The notes below the pieces were generated by a model that saw only the letters and a program-made list of their open reading frames with translations, did no database searches and was not told the origin of the DNA. The translations under genes were made by a program, and so were the position numbers. Below, piece after piece: positions 53,506 to 62,454 of a stretch of 64,000 bases of DNA. Numbering within the stretch: position 1 is the stretch's first letter; each line of letters starts with the position of its first letter. Source of the stretch: Sphingomonas suaedae (lineage in GTDB: Bacteria > Pseudomonadota > Alphaproteobacteria > Sphingomonadales > Sphingomonadaceae); the NCBI RefSeq assembly GCF_007833215.1, contig NZ_CP042239.1, positions 2,974,001 to 3,038,000 of the forward strand, written 5' to 3'.

Positions 53506-55010
53506 GCGAGGACGGTCGCTACTCGGTCGCGGTGCTGGAAGCAGGCGGGCGCAACACCAGCTTTCGGACGCTGATGCCCGGCGGCATCGCGATGCAGACC
53601 CCGGCGACCAACTATGCGTTCGAGACGGTGCCCCAGCCGGGATTGAACGGGCGTCGCGGCTATCAGCCGCGCGGGCGCGGTCTGGGCGGGTCGAGCGCGA
53701 TCAATGCGATGCTCTACATCCGCGGCGTGCCATGGGATTACGATAATTGGGCGGCGCTTGGTTGCACCGGCTGGGGATGGGACGATGTCCTTCCGGTCTT
53801 CAAACGCAGCGAGGCGAACCAACGGGGCGCCGACGCATGGCATGGCGCGGACGGGCCGCTGCACGTCTGCGACCAGAGTCATGTCCATCCCGGCACCCGT
53901 GCCTTTGTCGAGGCGGCAGCCGCGCTGCAGATCCCGCGCAATGACGATTTCAACGGCTCGCGCCAGGAGGGGGTCGGCGTCTATCAGGTGACGCAAAAGG
54001 ACGGCGAACGCTGGACCGCCGCGCGCGGCTATCTCACCGACCGCTCCAATCTGCGGATCATTTGCGAGGCGACGGTCGAGCGCGTGCTGTTTGAGGACGG
54101 GCGCGTGTGGGGCGTCGCCTACACACGCGGTGGACAGACGCGGATGATACGCGCCCGCCGCGCGGTGGTGATGGCGGGCGGCGTGTTCGGCACGCCACAG
54201 ACGCTGATGCTGTCGGGCATCGGTCCCGGCACTCACCTCAAGGAGATGGGGATTCCCGTGCGGGTCGATCGGCCGGAGGTCGGCGGCAATCTTCAGGATC
54301 ATCTCGATTATGTCGCGGCGTTCGAAACGCCAGGGAATCTGTTCCTCGGTCGATCGCTGCGCGGCTCGCTCGCAGGGCTTGGCGGCATGTGGCGCTGGCT
54401 GCGCAGCCGCAGCGGCATGATGACCTCTCCCTATGCGGAGGGGGGAGCCTTTCTCAAGACCGATCCGGCGTTGGAAATGCCCGATATCCAGCTCCATTTC
54501 CTGATCGCGATCGTCGAGGATCATGGGCGCGCGAAGGTCAAGGCGCACGGGTTCAGCTGCCACGCCTGCGTTCTGCGTCCCGAGAGCCGGGGCACCGTGC
54601 GGCTGAAATCCCCCGACCCGCGCGCCGCGCCGCTGATCGATCCGCAATTCCTGTCCGATCCGCGCGACCTGGCCGGGCTGATGAAGGGGACGCGGATGAT
54701 GTACCGCATCCTTGAGCAGGCGCCGCTCGCGGCGTTCGGCGGCAAGGACCGCTACCCGTTCGACGACGACGCGACGCTGGAGCGGCTGATCCGCGCGCGC
54801 GCCGACACCATCTATCACCCGGTCGGCACCGTCCGGATGGGATCGGACGACGGCGCGGTGTGCGACCCGCGCCTGCGCGTGCGCGGGGTCGAGGGGCTGT
54901 ACGTGGCCGACGCCTCGATCATGCCGCGCCTGATCGGCGGCAATACCAATGCGCCGAGCATCATGATCGGCGAGCGTTGCGCGAACTTCGTCAAGGCTGA
55001 CCTCGCATAA
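53439..55010 (+). CDS. GMC-family oxidoreductase (choline dehydrogenase-like)
   Basis: The 523-residue FAD enzyme has the dinucleotide motif DIVVIGAGSGGSAAAGRLSE (residues 5-24), GRGLGGSSAINAMLYIRG (signature 1), GTPQTLMLSGIGPG (signature 2) and a catalytic His-rich region YHPVGTVRMG. Substrate may be an alcohol or choline. A GTG start at 53439 places the gene 67 bases inside the sterol desaturase gene in another frame. It is likely translated from the same mRNA. Confidence 0.92.
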   Translation: MEEADIVVIGAGSGGSAAAGRLSEDGRYSVAVLEAGGRNTSFRTLMPGGIAMQTPATNYAFETVPQPGLNGRRGYQPRGRGLGGSSAINAMLYIRGVPWDYDNWAALGCTGWGWDDVLPVFKRSEANQRGADAWHGADGPLHVCDQSHVHPGTRAFVEAAAALQIPRNDDFNGSRQEGVGVYQVTQKDGERWTAARGYLTDRSNLRIICEATVERVLFEDGRVWGVAYTRGGQTRMIRARRAVVMAGGVFGTPQTLMLSGIGPGTHLKEMGIPVRVDRPEVGGNLQDHLDYVAAFETPGNLFLGRSLRGSLAGLGGMWRWLRSRSGMMTSPYAEGGAFLKTDPALEMPDIQLHFLIAIVEDHGRAKVKAHGFSCHACVLRPESRGTVRLKSPDPRAAPLIDPQFLSDPRDLAGLMKGTRMMYRILEQAPLAAFGGKDRYPFDDDATLERLIRARADTIYHPVGTVRMGSDDGAVCDPRLRVRGVEGLYVADASIMPRLIGGNTNAPSIMIGERCANFVKADLA

Positions 55011-55039
55011 AAAAAGGGTCGGCGCTTTCGCACCGACCC
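55009..55039 (-). terminator. Intrinsic terminator of glnK-amtB
   Basis: On the minus strand gggtcgg...ccgaccc forms the stem with a run of seven T (plus-strand a-run at 55009-55015). It lies between the convergent GMC and amtB genes. A second stem (55066-55091) stands just after amtB. Confidence 0.85.
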
Positions 55040-55098
55040 AGTTGTCCGCAGGAGGAACCCCTGTGGGGCCGCACCGCACGGGGTGCGGCCCGATCTTG

Positions 55099-56442
55099 TC
55101 AGTAGTTGTAGGCGCGCTCGCCATGCTCGCCGAGGTCGAGGCCTTCCTGCTCGACTTCGGGGCTGACGCGCAGGCCGGTCAGTGCCTTGGCGATGGTGAA
55201 GGCGATCGCCGAGCCGACACCGGCCCAGATGATGGCCACACCAACCGACTTGATCTGGATCCACAATTGCGCGCCCAGTTCATAGTCCGCAGCGCCCGGC
55301 CCACCCAGGGCCGGAAGCATCGTCACGGCCGTCAGGATCGACCCGATGATGCCGCCCAGCGCGTGGATGCCGAAGGCGTCGAGCGATTCATCGATCTTCA
55401 GCTTCGGCTTGATCGAAACGACGAAGATCGCGCAGATCACACCGGCAATCGCGCCGAGCAGGATCGCCCCGAACGGACCGGAATTGCCCGCCGCCGGGGT
55501 TACCGCGACCAGACCTGCGATCGCACCCGAACATGCGCCCAGCAGCGACGGCTTGTGACCCAGAACCCGCTCGGTCAGCATCCAGAACAGCACCCCGGCG
55601 GCGGTCGCGACGAAGGTGTTGATGAGCGCAAGGCCCGCCGAGCCATTGGCTTCGAGCGCCGAACCGGCGTTGAAGCCGAACCAGCCCACCCACAGCAGAC
55701 CGGTACCGATCAGCGTCATGGTCAGCGAGTGCGGCGCCATACGCTCGGTCGGATAGCCGGTCCGCTTGCCGAGGATGATCGCACCGACCAGCGCCGAAAC
55801 GCCCGCGTTGATGTGAACCACGGTGCCGCCCGCAAAGTCGAGTGCGCCCCAGCCGAAGATCAGACCGGTCGCCGCATCGGTGCCGCCCAGATACCAGACC
55901 ATGTGCGCGATCGGGTAATAGACGATGGTGAGCCAGATCAGCGCGAACACCATCAGCCCCGAAAATTTCATGCGCTCGACCAGGCCGCCGATGACCAGTG
56001 CGACGGTAATCGCGGAGAAGGTCATCTGGAACGCGATGAACACGAATTCGGGAATGACCACGCCATCGGTGAAGGTGGCGACGTTGGAATCGGCCGTCAC
56101 CCCGGCGAGCAGGAATTTGCCGGTCGAGATGAACTGGTTGGCGTCCCCGCCGAACGACAGCGCATAGCCGTACATCACCCAGAGGAGCATCGCGAACGCC
56201 GCGACGCCGAGCACCTGCGTCAGCACGGATGCCATGTTCTTGGTGCGGACCAGGCCGCCATAGAATAGCGCGAGGCCCGGAACGATCATTGCCATGACCA
56301 GTACGGTGGCGGTCATCATCCAGGCGGTGTCGCCCTTGTCGGGCGTCGGCGCCGCAGCGGCAGCCGCGTCCTGTGCCCAGGCGGGCATCGCCGCAAACAG
56401 CGCGACACTCGCGCCGGCGGCAATCTTCAAAGCAGTTTTCAT
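55099..56442 (-). CDS. amtB: Ammonium transporter
   Basis: The 447-residue trimeric channel protein conducts ammonium/ammonia. It has a signal peptide (cleaved near residue 24, PAWAQ) and about 11 membrane helices. The twin pore histidines are in YYPIAHMVWYLGG and DAFGIHALGG. GlnK binds its cytoplasmic face. The start ATG 56442 has agggg 6 bases upstream; ATG 56445 is also possible. The operon order glnK-amtB is standard. Confidence 0.96.
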   Translation of the reverse strand: MKTALKIAAGASVALFAAMPAWAQDAAAAAAPTPDKGDTAWMMTATVLVMAMIVPGLALFYGGLVRTKNMASVLTQVLGVAAFAMLLWVMYGYALSFGGDANQFISTGKFLLAGVTADSNVATFTDGVVIPEFVFIAFQMTFSAITVALVIGGLVERMKFSGLMVFALIWLTIVYYPIAHMVWYLGGTDAATGLIFGWGALDFAGGTVVHINAGVSALVGAIILGKRTGYPTERMAPHSLTMTLIGTGLLWVGWFGFNAGSALEANGSAGLALINTFVATAAGVLFWMLTERVLGHKPSLLGACSGAIAGLVAVTPAAGNSGPFGAILLGAIAGVICAIFVVSIKPKLKIDESLDAFGIHALGGIIGSILTAVTMLPALGGPGAADYELGAQLWIQIKSVGVAIIWAGVGSAIAFTIAKALTGLRVSPEVEQEGLDLGEHGERAYNY

Positions 56443-56453
56443 CATTACCCCCT

Positions 56454-56792
56454 TCACAGCGCGGTCTGATCGGTCTCGCCGGTGCGGATGCGCACCGCCT
56501 GACCGACATCGAGCACGAAAATCTTGCCGTCGCCGATCGCGCCGGTGTTCGCCGCAGCCTGGACCGCTTCGACCACCCGGCCGGCCAGATCGGAGGCACA
56601 GACCACTTCGATTTTCAGTTTCGGCACCATGTTGGTGCTGTATTCCGCGCCGCGGTAGATTTCGGTCTGGCCTTTCTGCCGCCCGAACCCCTTGACCTCG
56701 GTCACGGTCATGCCCGCGACACCCAATTCGGTGAGTGCCTCCCGGACGTCATCGAGCTTGAACGGCTTGATGATGGCGATGACGAGTTTCAT
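56454..56792 (-). CDS. glnK: Nitrogen regulatory protein P-II
   Basis: GlnK senses 2-oxoglutarate and ATP and blocks AmtB. The 112-residue protein has the T-loop KGQTEIYRGAEYSTNM with the uridylylation Tyr51 and the signature GDGKIFVLDVGQAVRIRTGE. The start ATG 56792 (MKLVIAII) is the family start, with a gggggcgga ribosome-binding site. It is expressed with amtB behind a sigma-54-type promoter at 56828-56843. Confidence 0.97.
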   Translation of the reverse strand: MKLVIAIIKPFKLDDVREALTELGVAGMTVTEVKGFGRQKGQTEIYRGAEYSTNMVPKLKIEVVCASDLAGRVVEAVQAAANTGAIGDGKIFVLDVGQAVRIRTGETDQTAL

Positions 56793-56827
56793 TCCGCCCC
56801 CTTTCGCATTTGACCCGGAGACCAATC

Positions 56828-56843
56828 AGCAAGGGGCGTGCCA
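56828..56843 (-). promoter_or_regulatory. Sigma-54 (-24/-12) promoter of glnK-amtB
   Basis: On the minus strand tggcac-gccc-cttgct matches the sigma-54 consensus (GG at -24, GC at -12, correct spacing). It lies about 36 bp upstream of the glnK start, where NtrC-dependent promoters of glnK-amtB are known in other proteobacteria. An NtrC site was not clearly found. Confidence 0.8.
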
Positions 56844-56974
56844 GAGTCGGAATCGGCGTGATTCCGCCGATCCGCATCGAGGCGGTCGTTACCGAAAGGT
56901 AAAAAATTGTGCAGGCGCGAACGGCTGCCTAATTTTTAGGCTGAAGAATCGCCTGCCCGCGCAATAGGCAGCCT

Positions 56975-58060
56975 TCAGAGCTGATGCCCCGTCCGGTCGC
57001 GCTTGGTGGCGAGATAGCGTTCGTTATGCGGATTGGGCGGCAGACGATGCGGCACCTGCTCCACGACCTTCACGCCCGCCGCAGCCAGACCGGCCACCTT
57101 GTCGGGATTGTTGGTCAGCAGCCGCACCCGGTGCTGCCCCAATTGGCGCAGCATCTGTCCCGCAACTCCGAAATCGCGCGCATCGACCGCAAAACCCAGC
57201 CGGACATTGGCATCGACCGTATCGAACCCCTGATCCTGCAACGCATAGGCGCGCAGTTTGTTGACCAGGCCGATCCCGCGCCCCTCCTGCCGCAGATAGA
57301 GCAGGATGCCCCAGCCATTTTCCGCAATGGCATGGATCGCGGCATGGAGCTGGGGTCCGCAATCGCATTTCAGGCTGCCGAGCACGTCGCCGGTGAGGCA
57401 TTCGCTGTGCAACCGCACCAGCGGCGGTGCGCCATTGGGCTGGCCGATCAGCAGCGCCAGATGCTCGTCGGGTGATTCGGGCGTGCGGAAGGCAACAATC
57501 TCGGCATCCTCCGCTCCTGCCACCGGCAGCCGCGCACGGGTGACGAGGCGCAGCCGCGCCGGATCCTGATGGGAATCGATATCGGCGAGCGTGATCGCCT
57601 CGGCGATCCGCCGCCCGGGCGCCTCGGGATGAACGAAGAAGGCGGGCAGCAGCCCCGCAATCCGTGCAAGGCGCAGCGCCGCCGCAGCGGCGTCGGGCAC
57701 CAGCGCCGCGGTCGCGCGGAACGGGCCCTTCATCGGCGTGGACAGGTCGAGCTGCGGATCGGCGAGCGCGACCGCTGTGTCGAAATCGAGCCAGGGGCGG
57801 CGCGCGATCATCACCGGCGCATCCGGCACTGCGGCATCGCGCTGATTGGTAAGCTTCAGCGTCACCGCGCGCCCGGCGGAGATCAACAAGGGTGCCGCGA
57901 TGTGCGGGTCGAACGCGGCAAGTCGCTCGGCATCGGCGGTCTCGACCGCGAGCAGCGACAGGGCGCCCTCCCCGCCCCGGATCGCGATCGGCCAGCCACG
58001 GCGCATCGCGTCGATCGCCCGCGCGGCGGCGCGGGGATCGGCGGGGGTGGCGGCGCTCAA
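56975..58060 (-). CDS. ribA: GTP cyclohydrolase II
   Basis: The enzyme opens GTP in riboflavin synthesis. The 361-residue protein has an N-terminal about 150-residue region resembling a degenerate RibB domain, then the RibA domain with zinc cysteines in HSECLTGDVLGSLKCDCGPQ and LRQEGRGIGLVNKLRAYALQ. The start is TTG 58060, overlapping the xth stop (ttga); the longer open frame overlaps xth. The N-terminal part lacks clear DHBP synthase catalytic residues. Confidence 0.93.
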   Translation of the reverse strand: MSAATPADPRAAARAIDAMRRGWPIAIRGGEGALSLLAVETADAERLAAFDPHIAAPLLISAGRAVTLKLTNQRDAAVPDAPVMIARRPWLDFDTAVALADPQLDLSTPMKGPFRATAALVPDAAAAALRLARIAGLLPAFFVHPEAPGRRIAEAITLADIDSHQDPARLRLVTRARLPVAGAEDAEIVAFRTPESPDEHLALLIGQPNGAPPLVRLHSECLTGDVLGSLKCDCGPQLHAAIHAIAENGWGILLYLRQEGRGIGLVNKLRAYALQDQGFDTVDANVRLGFAVDARDFGVAGQMLRQLGQHRVRLLTNNPDKVAGLAAAGVKVVEQVPHRLPPNPHNERYLATKRDRTGHQL

Positions 58061-58842
58061 AAGTCGAACTCGGTGACGATCGGAACATGGTCCGATGGTT
58101 TGAGCCAGCCGCGGCATGGCTCGCACACCCGATGCGCGGTCGCCTGAGCCGCGACATCGCCGCTCGCCCACATATGGTCGAGCCGCCGTCCGCGATCCGA
58201 CGCCGCCCAGTCCTTTGCGCGATAGCTCCACCAGGTGAAACAACGTTCGGGCGCCGGGATGAAGGTTCGCCCCAGATCGACCCAGTCGTTTGCCGCCTGC
58301 ATCCGCGTCAGCGCATCAACCTCGACCGGGGTGTGGCTGACCACGCCGAGCAATTGCTTGTGGCTCCACACATCGCATTCGAGCGGGGCGATGTTGAAAT
58401 CGCCGGTCAGGATCACGGGCAGGTCGCCCAGCCCCTCCGACCAGCGCGTCATCCGCTCGACGAAATCGAGCTTCTGGCCGAATTTGGGGTTCGTCTCGCG
58501 GTCAGGCACGTCCCCACCGGCGGGAACATAGACATTCTCGAGCCGCACCCCGTTCGGCAGCCGCACGCCGACATGCCGGGCCTCACCATTGGCCTGCCAG
58601 TCCAACCGGTCGTCCTCGACCAGCGGAACGCGGCTGATGATCGCGACGCCGTGGTGCATCCGCTGGCCATGGATGACGATATGGTCGTAGCCTAGCGCGC
58701 GCAGCGGTGCGTGGGGGAAATCGCCATCGACAACCTTGGTTTCCTGAAGGCACAGGATATCGGGCGCTTCCTCGCGGAGGAACTGCTCGACAATCTCCAT
58801 GCGGAAGCGGACCGAATTGATGTTCCAGGAGGCGATTTTCAT
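58057..58842 (-). CDS. xth: Exodeoxyribonuclease III
   Basis: The AP endonuclease/3' exonuclease acts in base excision repair. The 261-residue protein has the EEP-family blocks SWNINSVRFR, LQETKV, GDFNIAPLE, DWAASDRGRRLDHMW and PSDHVPIVTEF. The start ATG 58842 is the family start. It is coupled to ribA by a 4-base overlap. Confidence 0.97.
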   Translation of the reverse strand: MKIASWNINSVRFRMEIVEQFLREEAPDILCLQETKVVDGDFPHAPLRALGYDHIVIHGQRMHHGVAIISRVPLVEDDRLDWQANGEARHVGVRLPNGVRLENVYVPAGGDVPDRETNPKFGQKLDFVERMTRWSEGLGDLPVILTGDFNIAPLECDVWSHKQLLGVVSHTPVEVDALTRMQAANDWVDLGRTFIPAPERCFTWWSYRAKDWAASDRGRRLDHMWASGDVAAQATAHRVCEPCRGWLKPSDHVPIVTEFDF

Positions 58843-58898
58843 GGGAGGGTGATCTAGGGACGATCGCCCGATGGCGCTAGCCAGACATTTGTCTGATT

Positions 58899-58980
58899 GC
58901 GGTTCCAGCCCGCTCCCCCACCCGGCCACCCAACGCCAGTATCCTATGGGTGGCCGGGTGGGGGAGCGGGCTGGAACCGC
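58899..58980. repeat. REP-like palindrome, copy 4
   Basis: gcggttccagcccgctcccc... and ...ggggagcgggctggaaccgc form a stem of about 34 bp interrupted only by the loop (ccaacgccagtatcctat). Confidence 0.9.
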
Positions 58981-59015
58981 GAACCGCCGCGAACGCGGCG
59001 CACCAAAACGCCAAA

Positions 59016-59047
59016 GGCCCCCGCTCCGGGGGCATGGAGCGAGGGCC
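59016..59047 (-). terminator. Hairpin downstream of lolA, probable terminator
   Basis: On the minus strand ggccctcgctcc and ggagcgggggcc form a 12-bp stem (one G-T pair) followed by ttt. Flanking aacgcca/tggcgtt (59007-59013 with 59052-59058) lengthens the structure. Confidence 0.5.
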
Positions 59048-59171
59048 GACCTGGCGTTCGTCACGCAGGCAGGATGGGTACACCTTCGGGCAACAGGGGG
59101 AAAAATCCCGAAGCCCCATCCGCAAATACCGGTCTAGCGCGGTAAAGCTGTCGCCAGCATGAATGCGCGCG

Positions 59172-59801
59172 TCAGCGGCGCCCGCCCTTTTTCCGCGGAT
59201 CGTTCCAGCGGAACGCTCCGTCGCTGATCTTCGCGTTGAACTTCTGGTTCGACAGGCGAACGGTGGTGCGGTTGTTTTGCGAATCGAGCGCGACCCAGCC
59301 CTGAAGCATCAGCCCGCCCGGCGCCGAAGCGTTGCGCGCGAACACCATGGTGATGCGGCCGAATTCGGGACGCTTGGGATCATGCGCCTCGATGCTCACC
59401 ACGTCCGGATTGCCGGTCGGCAGCACCTTCGCATAGCGCGCGACGTTGCGCTCGGGATCGAGCAGGATGCCGAGCGGCGAATCCTTGACCGGCCAGCGCG
59501 ATACCTGTCGCACGGAATAGTCGATAAACCACAAGGCGCTGCCGTCGCCGACGATCAGCAACGGGACGCCCTTTTCATATTGAAAGCGGACCTTGCCGGG
59601 CTTTTTGAGCGTCAGCACACCGTCGAGCGTCTTGCCCGCGCGATCGGTCTGGCTGAACGCTGCGGTCATGGTCTGGGTCGCCCGGAGGTGCTGCTGGACC
59701 TGCGCGAGCGTCCCCTGCTGCGCGGTGGCGGGCAGAGCGAGCGGAAGGGTGATGGCGGCGAGTGCCGCCAGCGGTCGGAGTGTCATGGTTGTGCCAAACA
59801 T
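59172..59801 (-). CDS. lolA: Outer-membrane lipoprotein carrier LolA
   Basis: LolA ferries lipoproteins across the periplasm. The 209-residue protein has a signal peptide (cleaved near residue 28, ATAQQ), the LolA fold with FSQTDRAGKTLDGVLTLKKP, GKVRFQYEKG and SPLGILLDPERN, and a basic C-terminus. ATG 59801 is favoured by gagg upstream; ATG 59786 is possible. Confidence 0.92.
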   Translation of the reverse strand: MFGTTMTLRPLAALAAITLPLALPATAQQGTLAQVQQHLRATQTMTAAFSQTDRAGKTLDGVLTLKKPGKVRFQYEKGVPLLIVGDGSALWFIDYSVRQVSRWPVKDSPLGILLDPERNVARYAKVLPTGNPDVVSIEAHDPKRPEFGRITMVFARNASAPGGLMLQGWVALDSQNNRTTVRLSNQKFNAKISDGAFRWNDPRKKGGRR

Positions 59802-59886
59802 ATCCAACCTCTGACGGTTCGGCGTTGAACTCGGCGTGAACCGGGCTTGTGTCTTGCGGCACCGACCCGCTCGGCGAAGCCGAAAA

Positions 59887-60345
59887 TTAAGCTTCGCTGC
59901 GCGCCGTGACGATCTTGCCCGGCTCACGCGGGGGCTCGCCCTTGGGCAGTGCGTCGACATTCTCCATGCCCTCGGTCACCTCGCCCCACACGGTATACTG
60001 GCCGTCAAGGAAGGTGGCGTCGTCCAGGCAGATGAAGAACTGGCTGTTGGCGCTGTCGGGATCGTTGGTGCGCGCCATCGAACAGACGCCGCGCAGGTGC
60101 GGCGCGCGGCTGAATTCCGCGGGCAGGTTCGGTTCCTTCGATCCGCTCATGCCCGTACCGGTGGGATCGCCGCCCTGCGCCATGAAGCCGTCGATCACGC
60201 GGTGAAACACCACGCCATCGTAAAAGCCGCTATCGGCGAGCTTGACGATCCGCTCGACATGCTTGGGCGCAAGATCGGGGCGCAGGCGAATCTGCACCTC
60301 GCCCGTGTCGAGGGTCATCACGAGGCGGGTCGGAAGATCGGACAT
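59887..60345 (-). CDS. Cyclophilin-type peptidyl-prolyl isomerase
   Basis: The 152-residue cytoplasmic protein has no signal peptide. It has FYDGVVFHRVIDGFMAQGGD (catalytic Arg in FHRV), then PTGTG, SANSQFFI and YTVWGEV. It catalyses cis-trans isomerisation of prolyl bonds. The PpiB/PpiA class is not resolved, but the cytoplasmic form is PpiB-like. Single gene, minus strand. Confidence 0.94.
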   Translation of the reverse strand: MSDLPTRLVMTLDTGEVQIRLRPDLAPKHVERIVKLADSGFYDGVVFHRVIDGFMAQGGDPTGTGMSGSKEPNLPAEFSRAPHLRGVCSMARTNDPDSANSQFFICLDDATFLDGQYTVWGEVTEGMENVDALPKGEPPREPGKIVTARSEA

Positions 60346-60489
60346 CGAAACTCATACTCCGGAAGAACAACTTTGTCGGTCCCCTAGGGCCGCACGGCCC
60401 CGGTTGCAAATCGCGCACGCGCTGCGGCGGATTGGCAGCGGGATTCGAGCACGTTAGAGGGAGGCTGGGCGCGCAACCGGGGAGGCTCG

Positions 60490-61896
60490 ATGACCGACGA
60501 GACCGAAACCGCAGTGGCAACGCCCGAATCGCACGCGCCCGAGGCGCAGGATCGGCTAAGTCCCGATTTCGTGCGCGCCATTCTCGACCTTGTCGAAAGC
60601 GGCGATGTCGAGGCGGTGCGCGAGAAGGTCGAGCCGCTCCACCCTGCCGACATCGCGGACCTGGTCGAACTGACCCCCGCCGATCAGCGCCAGCCGCTCG
60701 CCGCCGCGATCTCGGGACTCATCGACGGCGAAGTGCTCGCCGAGATGAACGACTGGGTGCGCGATGCGCTGATCGATTCGCTCGAACCACACGAACTCGC
60801 CGACATCGCCGCCGAGCTCGATACCGACGACGCGGTCGCGATCATCGAGGATATGGAGGAGGCCGACCAGCGTGCCGTCCTTCGCGCGCTCGACCCCGAC
60901 GATCGCGCCGCGATCGAGGAGGCGCTGTCCTATCCCGAGGAATCCGCCGGTCGCCTGATGCAGCGCGAGCTGATCGCGGTGCCCGAACATTGGACCGTCG
61001 GCGACGTGCTCGACTATCTGCGCGGCGAGGAGCAGCTGGCGACCGATTTCTGGGAAATCTTCGTCGTCGACCCCGCGCATCACCCGGTCGGCACCTGCGC
61101 GCTGTCCTGGATCCTGCGCACCCCGCGGCTGGTGTCGATCGCCGATGTGATGAAGCGCGAACAGACGCTGATCCCGGTCGATATGGACCAGGAGGAAGTC
61201 GCGCTGATCTTCCAGAAATACGCGCTGATCTCCGCCGCGGTGACCGACGATAGCGGGCGGCTGGTCGGCGTGATCACCGTCGACGACATCGTCCATATCA
61301 TCTCCGAGGAGGCCGGCGAGGACGCGCTGCTGCTGTCGGGCGCGGGCGATGGCGACATCAACGAGCCGATTCGCGACACCTATATCGCGCGGGTCCGCTG
61401 GCTGATCGCGAACCTGTTCACCGCTCTGATCGCCTCGTCGATCATCGCGCTGTTCGGCGGGGCGATCGAACAGATGGTGGCGCTCGCGGTGCTGATGCCG
61501 ATCGTCGCCTCGGTCGGCGGCAATGCTGGCACACAAACGATGGCGATCGTCGTGCGCGCGCTCGCCACCAATCAGCTGACCCAGTCGAACACGGTACGCA
61601 TGATCCGGCGCGAAATCCTCGTCGCGCTGCTCAATGGCGGGACGATCGCCGTACTGCTGGGGCTGGGCGCGGGACTCGTCTTCGGCAATCCCGCGCTGGG
61701 CGGGGTGATCGCAGCGGCGATGATCATCAACATCCTTGTCGCCGGGCTGGCCGGGGTGCTGGTCCCGGTCGCGTTCGACCGGATGGATCAGGACCCGGCG
61801 GTAGCATCGTCGGTGTTCGTGACCATGGTGACCGATTCGATGGGCTTCCTTGCCTTTCTGGGGCTTGCCGTCGCGTCCGGACTCGTCGGCTGGTAG
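60490..61896 (+). CDS. mgtE: Magnesium transporter MgtE
   Basis: The 468-residue protein has the MgtE N-domain (superhelical, about 25-145), two CBS domains (about 150-275) and five membrane helices (about 300-468). The pore-lining segment PIVASVGGNAGTQTMAIVVRAL is intact. Magnesium gates the channel through the cytoplasmic domains. The start ATG 60490 lies in a plausible context (ggggaggctcg). Confidence 0.96.
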   Translation: MTDETETAVATPESHAPEAQDRLSPDFVRAILDLVESGDVEAVREKVEPLHPADIADLVELTPADQRQPLAAAISGLIDGEVLAEMNDWVRDALIDSLEPHELADIAAELDTDDAVAIIEDMEEADQRAVLRALDPDDRAAIEEALSYPEESAGRLMQRELIAVPEHWTVGDVLDYLRGEEQLATDFWEIFVVDPAHHPVGTCALSWILRTPRLVSIADVMKREQTLIPVDMDQEEVALIFQKYALISAAVTDDSGRLVGVITVDDIVHIISEEAGEDALLLSGAGDGDINEPIRDTYIARVRWLIANLFTALIASSIIALFGGAIEQMVALAVLMPIVASVGGNAGTQTMAIVVRALATNQLTQSNTVRMIRREILVALLNGGTIAVLLGLGAGLVFGNPALGGVIAAAMIINILVAGLAGVLVPVAFDRMDQDPAVASSVFVTMVTDSMGFLAFLGLAVASGLVGW

Positions 61897-61932
61897 CTTG
61901 ACCCGGGGCCATGCCGCTCCCAGATCGCGGCG

Positions 61933-62331
61933 ATGGCGCTCCATCTCACCAAAGTCGCGTTCGGCAATCCCAGCGTCGCGCATCTGCGCGAGCGGCTGGC
62001 GCTGCGCGGACTGGACGGGCCGGTCGCGCTCACCACCCGCTATCTGCCCAAGCGGCACGAAGAGATTGCGGGACAGGGATCGCTGTTCTGGATCCTCAAG
62101 CACCAGCTTGTCGCGCGCTCGCCGATCCTGGGGTTCGGCGAGGCGGAGGGCGGGGGCTGTGCGATCCTGCTCGATCCAGACCTGGTGCAGGTGGTCCCAC
62201 AGGCCAAGCGCGCGCATCAGGGCTGGCGCTATCTCGAAGCTACCGACGCGCCCGCCGATCTGGGGACCGGCGACATGGCGTCACTACCGCCCGAACTGGC
62301 GGGAAAGCTCGCCGAACTCGGCCTCGCCTAG
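61933..62331 (+). CDS. DUF1489 family protein
   Basis: The 132-residue protein starts MALHLTKVAFGNPSVAHLRE and continues TTRYLPKRHEEIAGQGSLFW, then ILKHQLVARSPILGF, the DUF1489 pattern found in Alphaproteobacteria. Function unknown. Its stop codon is inside the 14-bp outer inverted repeat shared with the convergent msrA stop. Confidence 0.85.
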   Translation: MALHLTKVAFGNPSVAHLRERLALRGLDGPVALTTRYLPKRHEEIAGQGSLFWILKHQLVARSPILGFGEAEGGGCAILLDPDLVQVVPQAKRAHQGWRYLEATDAPADLGTGDMASLPPELAGKLAELGLA

Positions 62332-62454
62332 AGTCGTTTTCGGTTAGGCGGCACCGGCCCGCTCCCCACCCGGCTACCCATTGAAGATACCTTGTGGGTG
62401 GCCGGGTGGGGGAGCGGGCCGGTGCCGATTCAGCTCTGCTGAAAACGACTCTAG
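62328..62454. repeat. REP-like palindrome, copy 5, nested between convergent stop codons
   Basis: The core (62350-62427) is flanked by a perfect 14-bp inverted repeat ctagagtcgttttc (62328-62341) / gaaaacgactctag (62441-62454). The repeat contains both stop codons of the convergent DUF1489 and msrA genes. Confidence 0.9.

Noticed and set aside
53226..55124. Minus-strand frame of 632 codons opposite the GMC gene
   Set aside because: Shadow frame; the plus strand shows complete GMC signatures.
56923..56973. Inverted repeat ggctgccta / taggcagcc between ribA and glnK, considered as an NtrC site
   Set aside because: It does not match the NtrC consensus (gcac...gtgc) and fits better as a weak terminator of ribA.
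60556..62217. Minus-strand frame of 553 codons opposite mgtE
   Set aside because: Shadow frame rich in Arg/His/Asp; mgtE is unambiguous.
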